DNA of 64,000 nucleotides from contig CM061091.1 in NCBI GenBank assembly GCA_030770545.1, positions 5,215,501-5,279,500 of the forward strand, given 5' to 3'. The notes beneath the pieces are model-generated. The model saw only the letters and a list, made by a program, of their open reading frames with translations, was not told the origin of the DNA and searched no databases. Position numbers and translations under genes: made by a program. Shown piece after piece: positions 38,231 through 48,706 of the stretch (within the stretch, counting starts at the first letter, position 1; the number at the start of each line of letters is the position of its first letter). Source of the stretch: Macropodus opercularis. Its lineage: Eukaryota > Chordata > Actinopteri > Anabantiformes > Osphronemidae.

Positions 38231-39929
38231 GACTTATCTTGGCTTTTTCTTTGTATCTTTCTCTAATGAGAAAACTGCTCGGTGTCCAAAGTTAATTCCC
38301 GTCATGAACCCTTGTGCGACCATGTCCAAGGATTAAGCCTGATGCAGTATGTTTCCCGTGACTGTTTCAGCAAGACAGCATTAGAGGAGAACTTACTTTT
38401 GTCTAATACTTCATAGTTCAAAGGCGTAGATATAACGTTTCTAACAGATGCCTGCAGAGCCAGCTGGCATGTTACTGTAGCTTACTGGCAGTGGCGCATG
38501 TGCTAACTGACACTGAATCGTCCATATTGTCCATCCATGACTGAAACTGCCCTGTTGAGTTCATAATGCCCACTGAGCCACCAGGATAAGCGTTCAGAAA
38601 AAAAGGCCTGAGGTTTGCCTGAGTCATGCAGACCGGTCTGTTTCAGCTGACATGGTCTGTTAATGTTAATACCAGTCAGACCGCGTTACGCTCATTCCAC
38701 TGGGCCGCAGCATGACTATTCACAGGAAGCTACATCACTTTCATTTGAGTGTAATGCATTGGAATAACACTGAGATTTCCTGTGCTCAGACTCACATCCC
38801 GTGTGATTCGCTGCTCACCATCACAGCGTTGCACTAATGAGCTCCCAGTTTTGTGCCATGATTTCATATGATGGGCACCGTTAACATCTGTTAGTGAGGC
38901 ACAGACACGTTTGTCTGTCCCTATCGCCGAGCGTTTCAACCTGAGATTGTCTGGGCAGTCAACTTGGAAATATTATTTCAAAAATAAAATCATCATCCTA
39001 ATCCTGCTTCCATCTACATGTTTGAAGCAGTCGCAGGGCTGGATGATCATCTTCAGCCCCAGTTGTAGAGCAGCCACTCGGGCCGTGATGAGCTGTCATA
39101 CTGAGTATACCACAGGCCAGACCAGGATGCTGATTTCTGCAAGCACTGTCACAAACCTTTCCAAACAATTTGACAGGTTGGAGCAATCTTGATACAGCCA
39201 AGCTAGCAACTAAGTAAAAAAAGGAGCATACAGCAAATACAGCAGCCTGCCCCCATTTCCCTAAGGGCTCCGTCCTGCTCAATAGCGTCAGACACGGCAG
39301 ACAAACGATGATAAAGTGATCCTCTCATGACTCTGACAGGCCCGACAGACAGCAGCAGGGCTGGCCCACGCAATAACGCCAGTCACCCGGGCGCTCACTG
39401 AAAGCACAGCACTGAGACACGCGTTTCATCTGAAGCCGTGTAGAACAACTAAACACCTACGCTCACGGTCATGCTCCTAATTATGGCCAACAGCTTGTTA
39501 ATAAAAGCAGCATATTGCTACTGTCACGTCGGCAGCCCCGCTCCTTTGTTTAGTTCTCAGAATTACAAATATAGAGGTTTAAGGCCGTACGTCATTTCTT
39601 ACAGTGTGTTGAACTCTGCAAAAAAGTACTGGAATTATTCTAAGTGGAAAAATAAATGTGTGCATTAGTCCAGTTCTGTAAACACCAGGCATATACTTAA
39701 TTAACTTAATTAATACATATGGTACAGGATTGATTCTATAGTATCATAATCATGATTACTTGTCCTTGGTATCCTAAAGCAGAAAAAACTAGTGAACATG
39801 TTCTATACTGCATGTTTTCATCAACTATTATTTCACACAGAGATACATAAAATGTTGATTTGTTAAGGAAGCTTCTTACTAATTGTATCAAAGCTTACAG
39901 GGAAATTAATGCAGACGTGCTGCAATACC

Positions 39930-40050
39930 TACTGTAAATCAGTCTGACTCCAGTTTTCTCTCGAAAGATACTTTGACATGTGGCCAAGAGGAACCAAGAA
40001 TCCAACCGCTGTGGTTCATGGATGAACGCTAAACCAACTAAGCCACAGCC
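39930..40050 (-). mobile_element. Decayed tRNA-derived SINE
   Basis: Read on the minus strand from 40050, the sequence starts GGCTGTGGCTTAGTTGG, a near-consensus pol III A box in a tRNA-like head. A B-box-like GGTTGGATTC follows at 39998-40007, then a CCACATGTCAAAGT segment (39970-39983). This order matches the common fish tRNA-SINE pattern (GTGGCTCAG head, GGTTCGA B box, CCACATGTCGAAGTG body). The copy is diverged and truncated. No target-site duplication was found. Confidence 0.6.
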
Positions 40051-40320
40051 GTCAAGAACAGACTCTAAAAACTGGAAAACAACAACAAGCACTGAGAACT
40101 GACGTCTGTCAGAGATTAACAGACTTTAAACTTGAAATGTTTGCTTATAGGAGCATACGTTCCACATTTTGGGACAGGATGAAGTAGAGCTGGCTTTGGG
40201 TTTTAAGTCCTGTCTTTATTATATTGAAACAGCATGTTATGGCCAAAGTGACTGTGAAATCATAATGATTTGAGGGTGTCCCACAAACCAGCCCCCCACT
40301 GATAATAGTAATGCAGCTGT

Positions 40321-40373
40321 GTGTATATACATACATATATATACACATACACACATATATATATATATACATG
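40321..40373. repeat. AT/AC compound microsatellite
   Basis: An alternating TATAC, ATAC and TATATA array of about 53 bp. Simple repeat. Confidence 0.9.
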
Positions 40374-40799
40374 TTTTCATGCTTATTGAGCCATGATTTC
40401 ACTGTATTAAATTATTCGTTTATGCAACTGTTGATCTTGGACACGTAAAAAAATCACCTTAATTTACAAGTGAACATTTTTAATCTGTTTGTGGGTCCAG
40501 TCCCTGCCCTACTCACCTTGCCTGCTGAAAATGCGACGCTACTAACAGAACCAAAAGCTCAAACGCGGACATGATGTTCATGACGCTACAACCCAGCAGC
40601 GTCTGAGAGCAGCCAGCCTCTAGTGACTTTTAACATATTCCATCCATTTCTCTGTTAATTATAGTCATACTGTTTCATTGAAGTACAGCGTTCCTTAACA
40701 TATTCTTTGTTTTGAGTTCTTTTTGTCTCGGGTAATGGAATGTCAGCTCGGCGAGATTCTGGGTGCTGCAGAGTGTTGATCAAAGTGACCTCTGCACTC

Positions 40800-41330
40800 C
40801 CCTGCTCTTGCAAATCAATACGCGCAGTCAACGGGAGCTGACAGAGGCAGGCACAACATATAATAAATGACAATTCACCATCACAATAGCAAGAGCATAT
40901 CTGACAACTACTGCTCATGGCCGTCATTTTCATGTGATGCCAAGCTGTTATGTTCAAAGTGGGATTCATTTGCTGGGACTGTCTCACACAGATGCTGATA
41001 TTACAAGGCTGACTTGTAAGCACCTCATCCCCCAGTCATATGTTCCTGCTGAAGCCGCCCTGGCCAAGTGCTGACAGAGCCAATGGTATTACAGTTGTAT
41101 CTCTTTATTGTTGTTGTCGTTCAAAGGGAGCTTATATTGAAAGCAATTTTGCTCTTAAGGGGGCAAATTGTCCACAGAAAATTGTAACTGCCATTGCTTG
41201 CAGATGATTGGCTCCACCTTTCGATGCTGGCAGCCAAGAATGGAAAGATTTCATATGTAGGAGGAAGGAGGGGGGGTGAAAGGAAAAGAAAGGAGCAGCG
41301 CATATTAAAAGATGTGTTGTGAAAAATGAG
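40800..41330. promoter_or_regulatory. Candidate conserved non-coding element
   Basis: About 500 bp of repeat-free sequence with ATATAATAAATGACAATTC near 40858, two GCTGACA/CTGACA-type TALE cores, TTTATTGTTGTTGTCG near 41103, GAAAGCAATTTTGC near 41139, and an inverted CCAAT (GATTGG) near 41206. Enhancer-like; unverified. Confidence 0.34.
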
Positions 41331-41899
41331 TGTGAAATCTCACACGCTCCGGATGATGAAAATGGCTGCTATTTTGCCAGGTGGAGGGGAAATGGATTTC
41401 TGTGTACATGTTGACATGCAAAGAGGCACAAGCAATATGTCAGAGGGTTGGAAGATCATCTCAACGCATTACCTCTACTTTTATAATAAAACCAGTGTCT
41501 CCGCTGGCTTTATTATGAAACGTCAGAAACAAAGCGAGTCTGGGCCTTTCCCTTCATCAAGAGGAATGTTTTATTTTGTTTGTTGAATGTTTTTTTAAAG
41601 CTGAGTTTTAAAAATGTGGACATTTCGCCAATTATCGCTAATAATTGTGTAGATTGAGTGAAACGGGGATAGGAATTATTAGATTGTTCTGTTGAAACCC
41701 AAACAAAGCCCACAGAACATACAGTAGCTCCCCTACTCAATCACAAGACACCTGTGCATCACACATTAGACCTTTTGTTTGTACCATTTTTGAATTCTGA
41801 GCAACATACCTGTTAAAGTGTAAAATAAAAAGCTGGAGCTGTAACTTCTCAGTTTACTGTCAAAGGTAAATCTGTCTGACTGTAATCATTCTGCTGCAA

Positions 41900-42720
41900 C
41901 TCTGTCTCTCCATCGGCACCACCACCTAACAGGTAATAATTACCCAGATCAGACCGTGGCATTTCTCTTACTATGGACACAATGAATTATGAAAGGCTCG
42001 GCCCAAGTGCTCTCTGTAAACACACACATAAACGCACGCGCTCTCCCACACCTCCCAATAAACCTGTTTGTTTTGGCCTGGCGAGCCCCATCCATTAGTT
42101 GTTATTGTTTTCTCTAAACATGACATTGATTCAATTTACCCCCAATCAATTTCAAATGGTTCTGACATTCAGATATGACCTTAAAGCCAGGCAGTCCGAG
42201 AACTATGATTAGGATTAAACTTTTGTTAATGAGGTGATTTCTCTTCACGTGGGGGGGCATGTGACACGATCCAACAGGACTGGTCAGTAAAAATTAGATC
42301 AATTATTGTGAACGAAACTGCTTTAACTTGGTTACCCCTGCACCTGCTAATTTGTGTAATTAATAACCTCCTCTCAGCTGCAGAGAGCAGTTTATTAATA
42401 ACAATCTATATCTGTGCTCCTTAATGAAATGGCAGGGGCGAGGCCATCCGTTCTGCAGGTAATGTCATAATCAATGGTGCCCAACGCATATGTTAATTAC
42501 CACAGTTATTAATTGTTACAGTTGTACTTCAATGCTGCGTGCTGTCAGCTCCTTTGTCCTACTATGTATAGCAATCAGTGAATTGAAAATGGCAAATCTA
42601 ATTAGCCATTCAGCAAGCAGGCTGGGAATCCAAATGAGACGGTATCAGCACTGACAGCTGGCAGCCGAGGCGCCGTTCACACTGGGCTGCGAACAAAACC
42701 AGCATTATCCACTGCCCCGG
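41900..42720. promoter_or_regulatory. Candidate conserved non-coding element cluster
   Basis: The most enhancer-like stretch of the desert, about 800 bp. It has TAATTAAT (42358-42365), CAATTATTGTGAACG near 42300, TGTTAATTACC near 42491, TTATTAATTGTTAC near 42507, and CTAATTAGCC near 42598. CCCCCAATCAATTTC near 42139 and CACCTGC E-box sequence are also present. Repeats are essentially absent. Likely regulatory, probably for the flanking developmental gene; this is inference. Confidence 0.42.
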
Positions 42721-43079
42721 GAACAACAGGAAAAGGCATGTATCTCAAACTAATAAATACATTCACAGCAGCGGCCTGCCATATCACACAATGGGCTAAT
42801 GAAATGCCTGCTTGATACTTTTGTTTGGGTACAAGGAGTGTTTATGCACTTATCTGTACAGAGTGCACCTCGTCCATCCAGCAGCCTGCAGAGTCACTCT
42901 GAGCCAGACACGGACGTGAGTGGAGCTTCTGGAAAAATAAAAGTTAATAGTAACTTACAGCACGGTCATAAAGGAAATCTTAAACCGAGGTGTTTTTTTT
43001 GCTTTTATTTACACATTTCTGTAGATTTTCCAGATTTACTTAAGTAATGCGACTAAACGTGTCTCACAAGGTCGGAGCC

Positions 43080-43510
43080 TGTATGAGGGTTTAAATACCT
43101 GAAGTCTTTTTTTATTTACAGCGTGAGCGAAAACTAAAGGCTTTCCCTGATTGTTTATCCGTCCTTTGATCCACACATAATTATTTACCTCAGACAATTA
43201 CAAGTTCCTTTGAACATATCAGTCCGATCTGAACATGTAGAGAGGAAATTGTGAGGGAGATTATAAAAGGTCACTGATGAGACCTTGTGGCCATTTTGCA
43301 CTGATTACACTGGCGCATTTGTTTGTTGTCCTCATAATGGCACAAACAGCAATCTTGCAACAATTTTTTTCCTGAAATGGTTATTTCTGTTTCGTGATTT
43401 CACTTGAACAATTACGGATAAGTGAAGGGTGTTACCTCATGAGTCATCTGGCCAATATCACCAAGGTAATCAGGGCCATGGGTGAAATGGCTGTGCCATC
43501 TGTAGACAGT
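43080..43510. promoter_or_regulatory. Candidate conserved non-coding element
   Basis: Contains a TCF/LEF-like CTTTGAT at 43164-43170 with a second CCTTTGAAC near 43207. TAATTA (43178-43183) is followed by TTTACCTCAGACAATTAC. GATTACACTGGCGC is near 43303 and CACTTGAACAATTACGG near 43402. Repeat-free, no coding signal. Confidence 0.34.
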
Positions 43511-45189
43511 CAGAGTCCTCCCTAGTTCTTCTCCTGTTCAGAGTAAAGTAAAAACAGCAGCCACACAATGTTGTGCTATGCAAAATGTTGTGCGTTGAAG
43601 AAGAGTAGCATTAAGTCACTAGACGAACCTTCAAATGTCGTTGTTTGCTTCAGCAGCGAGACATGCAGCAAGGAAACTTTTAAGTTGGACAGCAAAGAGA
43701 GTTTCCAAGCAACTGAACTTTCCATGATGGAAACTAGTTCGGGAAGCTACTAGGCCAATCTGAAAAAGTGGTATGGTATTATACATTATACATGGTATAA
43801 TTCTACAATCACAGTACACAAAAGCATCCATATTTAAAGCAGACAGCAGCTTGTGTCTCCATCCAGAGAGCACCTGTAAATAATGCAGTGTTAAAGGTGG
43901 CAGCCAGGAGGAAATTAGAGGCTGAACAGGTGGATGAGCCCCCCGCCCTACCCCCATACACTCGCCCATGCATCACCCCCAGCACGACACAGTGACATGC
44001 CAAGTCTCGCTCTCCGCCTCACCCTCCGCAGTGTTAACACCACAGGTGCTGAGCTCCAGCATGGCAAGCCCAGGGGGGCTGCCGGCCTTTCCTCTCGCCA
44101 CACTCAAAGCAGTGATGGGCAATAAAAGCACTTCACACCTTAAGTGAAAGATACGACTTTAAATATTTTACACACATTCTGCATATGCAATTTATCCACA
44201 CCTGGCTCTTAGGAGTAACAACATCTGGTAGCTGTTGCTTTAGAGGCAATTAATTCTTCATCCAAGCGACTAAGGTCCTTTCTGAAAATGTAGGAAGCAC
44301 TAAGGTGTTACTTGGATAAATACAGGCGCTTGGGTTACAATGCAGCATGGTAGCATCAAAACTGTACAGAACAGACAGAACGTTGATGATGTGCATTCTG
44401 TCGTTACTTTCAATTTGAAAGCATCCGGTGGTTTTTTGAAACTAAAACTCAAAGTACTGATTTCTTTAAAAACAAGTGTCAGAATGAGTTGAGATAAATA
44501 ATCAAAAGGCCTGAGCACTGAAGACAAACTAAGATCTGAACTTAGCTTGTGGAAATGCTGAAGTAATACTTTTGGCTCAGTCTGATTACACTACTTTGAC
44601 TTCGTCAGCCTCTGACCTTTGAAACCAGGAAATAAAACTTGTTATCATGATGGAGTTAAAACAACACTTAAGTGGTATATTGAGTTAGAAGTGATTGGCT
44701 TAAAACCATTCAGGCGCGACTTTTTCATCTTTAGTGCTGGAAATCACCACTTTCCTGTTGTCTGCATGACTTTAAACATTTACCTTCCGTCTGAACTGAT
44801 TCCTCTGTTTATTGATGTCTTTTCCCATGGAAATGAAAGTAGAGTCACAGTTCAATGCTAAGTGCAAACTGACCTGTATTCCCATGTGCTGCGTAACAGC
44901 AGGGGGGTCTATATTACCTAATATAATGTGTTTACTATGACTATACTGCCATCAAGGCCTTGTGTCCATGGCATGGATGTGAGAACCACAGCAATGAAAT
45001 CTTGGCAAGGCTATAAAGGAACAAAACAGTCCTCAGTCAGTGAGAAAGTACTGGGAAATCTGATGTTTCTAAATCAGTGGCAAAATAAGTTTCTGTTTTG
45101 AGAGAATGTTACAGTTTAAGGTCAGCGTAGAAAAGAAAATAAGTCTTGTTGTTGTGTAAACGATGTCCAGGCACAATGTACTTCCTGTC

Positions 45190-45560
45190 TTCTGTGTGTT
45201 TGGGTTTGGCTGCTGTTTTTAGTGAATGGAGGGCAGAGCAGGTGAGGCGAGGCGAAGCCACGGTAGTCCTGCTTCCTGTGACGGCGAGGTTAAGGCGCTA
45301 GGTGGACACTGGTTGTACTGGCTGTTTATCATAAACACAGTCTAGCCCAGAGAGGTCCATCTGCTTTGATTTTATTTAGTGATTCCCCCCAGGGGCCCTG
45401 AGCTGGAGCGAGAATAACAATACTTGAGCCCATCTGTTCCTGTAGAACCAGCCCCGGCTAAATTACCACACGCTACGAGCGGCTGGCATATGCTGTGGCA
45501 TAAAGCTACAAGAGGGCATTGTGTGCCAGCTGTTCTGTTGACAAATACTTATCTGGCACT
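45190..45560. promoter_or_regulatory. Candidate cis-regulatory block
   Basis: Balanced, repeat-free stretch with GATTTTATTTAGTGATTCC, the palindrome GGGGCCC near 45394, GCTAAATTACC near 45458 and an E-box CAGCTG near 45528. Its proximity to the cyld 3' end means it could also serve cyld. Weak evidence. Confidence 0.22.
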
Positions 45561-46446
45561 TCTGAAGTCAGCTTGCTAAGCTGGTTTCAAGTTTGACTAA
45601 AAACTAAACAGGGTAAAGTGTGGAACAGGGTTGCTGTGGGGAGATGCATGCTGATTCGTCCCAGGGTATCGTTTTGTCAGAGACCGTCTGGGGAATTAGG
45701 TCACTGGCGAACCAAGTGGTCAGACTCTCCTTAAGCTTCCTTATCCTCTTGGAGGCCTAACAGGTTGTGATCATATTGTTGTAATATGTTTACAAGTCAG
45801 CGGGTGATTACTGTTACAGAGGTTTAAATTGGGCTTGATAATAGTAATCCTCTCAGCACAGAACCAGATCTTTCTAAGGATGGATAACAGACACACTGAA
45901 AACCACACCACAAAGCCAGGTTTGATGAGGATTTACGGCTACAGCCTCCTAAACCAGGCTGGAGAACAACAGAAATTTTAAATGAAACTATAAAAAACAG
46001 CATCTTCTGCCATATAGGCACTAAATTTCAGACGTGGCAGGTCTGTACTATTCTGAACACATTACGTCAAACATTGGTGTATTCCTGCCATATTCAGAAA
46101 GTGTCATTATACACAAACACTCAGCAGCAGTCAACGTGTTGCTGTAAACATGCACCAATAACAGAATGTACATAAGAAACCTAACAAATCTATCCATGTT
46201 AATGTCATAATTCTCAGATAGGTCCATTGAGCAAAACTAAATCTAGTAGATTTCTCAATAAAACAGTAACCTTTGTTCCTTCTACGAGGATGTTTTGCTG
46301 TCTGTAGGTTATTTGTTAAAAAAACAAAACAAAACAATGATAATCAGTTGTGTTATATTAATAGACTTGCAGGATTTCCACTGTGTCTGTTACAGTACGA
46401 TTCTGAATGTACTCACATCAACATGTGCATAGCCGTCAAAAGTGGC

Positions 46447-46452
46447 TTTATT
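46447..46452 (-). other. Candidate cyld polyadenylation signal (AATAAA)
   Basis: First canonical AATAAA on the minus strand below the cyld stop, about 2.07 kb downstream. GU-rich sequence (TGTTGATGTGAGT) follows within about 30 nt. Confidence 0.35.
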
Positions 46453-48521
46453 TTGTTAACACTTACAGGAACACCACTGACATTCACTTTCCACCTGTCA
46501 CATATGTCTACACTGTATAGATGCAAAAGAAAACAATAACCAAAATCCAGTCCTCAGTTCCGAGGGTTCTCTCGTGGAGAAGAGTGCTCCAGTCAGTGAC
46601 GAGCTTCAGCAGTGCAGAAAAGTTCCCAGAGGATGTTCCTCTCTCCGAATCAGTGAAACAGTCAAAGCACCCGAAGTTCCCTCGGGATTTAAATTTATAA
46701 AACACCTAAACATTTTATACTCCTCTAAATTCATCGCTAATGAAAGTCGTGATTTAGGAAAATATATATATACTGCTGATGCCAACATCTGTAGTTTGAC
46801 TACATTCAATTTTGTGTTTTTGTAGTATGACTGGTATACTTCAAGTAGTCTGTAAAACTGAAATACAATGAGTCAAGGACCAAACTTGAAATCTTTTAAT
46901 TTAAATACATATATGCTGACTCAAGGTCACCAGCCTTGTGCCTCTTCATTTCCCACCCTAGTTAACTCTACACTGCTCAACGTGTCACTGTTAACATTCA
47001 GTAGTTGCTTTAAGGGACCGTAAACTACAAAACTCACTTCCATTTACAGTGAAAGAGGACAAGTACCCAAAACTTACAGTATCATCAACCCTGTTTAATT
47101 TTCTCCAAACGGGACAATATATGACTTTGTAATAGGATTAGAAGATAATAAATAATATTTTGATCACAAGTCTTTGTTATATGGTGCCTGGCTGGAAACA
47201 TTGCAGGTTACATGTTCATGAAAGGCAGCGACAGTCAATACTTGCTCCTCTACCCAAAGCAGGTCGGGCCCACCATGACAGGCAGAAAAAAGGCTTTGTA
47301 AACGAAAAATATAATTTAGATTTAGTCATCACCGTAAGTCAGACACTTAAAAAACACTGCATGTGAGATTCCTCACGTCACACACTCTTGCTTTAGAGAA
47401 AACAGACACATTCTTCCAGTATTTTTACCTCACTGACCCTATGAATGCATGGAGTGCTTCACCATCCAGCTTTACAACAGGAGCCATTGTACAAGTCTCC
47501 CTTCATGCATTTATCTGGCCTCTACTCTGAATTAGCAATGCAGACTGTTCTTTAAAGCTACAGAGCAGAGGCAAATTTGTATTCTGTAACGCAAAACTGA
47601 TGTCTACCAACCAACAAATTAGCACTCACTGCGCCTCCCAATAGCAGAAAAAAAAAAGATGAACAAAACCTAAACGTTTCCTGATAGGTCCACTTGGGGA
47701 TATAACAAAAGTGCAGCATTGGTTGAGCAAGTGTGCAGCAAAAAACATGAGACTTTTACAATGGCTACATCTGTTTCTGCAAAACACATACTGTAAAGAC
47801 ATTTACACAGTGTGATGGGAAAATATGCAAACTGGTTCACGAAGAGCAAAATACTCTTGTTTTAATGCAACTGCACAGTAGGTTGACATCTATACTGTTG
47901 ATGTTACTACCTGGAGAAATCTATGCTACTAAGAGATTTTACATGACTTTTTAGACCAGTACACACAGGTTGGGTGAGGATTTGCCCGCTGCTCTGCGTC
48001 CTCGGTGTGGCATTCTAGAAAGCTCCCAACTTTTACAGTGATTAAGAAAAGCAGGACTCCTCTTGTCTTAAGGTAATGAGGTGGGAGATCCTCCCTCTAG
48101 CTCATTTTGTTTTTGTTGCATGTTTTGTCACCCACAGTGTCGTGAAAATGACCTGCCACCCATCGTGTCCTTCCTCCCTGAACAGGGAGGGATTCATAAA
48201 GTCATTATCCGCCATGAATGCTCAGCTGTGAGACACAGGGAAGCTACATAGGACTACATGAAGAACACAACACTTCAACTAATGCACAGTGCAAATAGGC
48301 TTCTCACGCTCTCCTCCATCTCTAGAGGCTGAGATGGAGGCATTCAAGAGAGGTGGGGTGGAGAGAGTAAACTCTGGACCACACCCCTGCTGGTAGGCAG
48401 CCTTTCTTCAGTTTAAAAAAAGTTTACAGTTTGTCGTTTTTGGTCTTTCTGGGAATCCTCTGTCCTGGGGAGGATGGGGCGGTGCGGCTGAATAAAGGGG
48501 CAGGGCTTCAGGGAGAGGACT
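46447..48521 (-). other. cyld: Probable cyld 3' untranslated region
   Basis: Minus-strand sequence downstream of the cyld stop, with no recognisable coding exon. A canonical AATAAA lies on the minus strand at 46447-46452, followed by a GU-rich stretch, giving a 3' UTR of about 2.1 kb. Earlier ATTAAA variants occur near 47862 and 47095 and could give shorter forms. Long 3' UTRs are usual for CYLD. The boundary is inferred, not shown. Confidence 0.45.
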
Positions 48522-48706
48522 CTACTTGTACAGGCTCATGGTGGGGCTCTGGTACATGCACATGTAGGCGTCACACAACAGACGCCGTGCCTGGCCCTGG
48601 ATGCTCTTAGGATCCAGGGCATGCAGCTCCTCTGGGGTCATTTTTAGGTAGGCCTCTACTTCTGGACAAGGAGACACCTGGGGAATGTTAAAACCATTCT
48701 GGCCTC
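48522..48706 (-). CDS. cyld: cyld terminal coding exon 16 (residues 896-956)
   Basis: Acceptor TGTCTCCACAG, phase 1. Encodes GQNGFNIPQVSPCPEVEAYL and ends CMYQSPTMSLYK followed by TAG at 48522-48524. The C-terminal dozen residues match the mammalian end. Confidence 0.97.

Larger units (their letters stand above)
34731..40600. other. Intergenic desert, segment 9
   Basis: No supportable gene. AT-rich at 37160-37520 and 39640-39900. It contains two enhancer-like blocks, a decayed SINE (39930-40050) and an AT/AC microsatellite (40321-40373), listed separately. A short AAT repeat lies at 35370-35384. No open frame shows homology. Confidence 0.65.
40601..46446. other. Intergenic desert, segment 10 (adjacent to cyld 3' end)
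   Basis: No supportable gene. This is the desert portion closest to the cyld 3' end and carries four enhancer-like blocks, listed separately. Open frames of up to 122 codons (40655-41023 minus, 43631-43969 minus) have no homology. A longer cyld 3' UTR than proposed here could reach into it. Confidence 0.6.

Noticed and set aside
1..46446. CRISPR array, tRNA, rRNA or known microRNA
   Set aside because: No regularly spaced repeats, no intact tRNA cloverleaf and no recognised ncRNA found on reading both strands.
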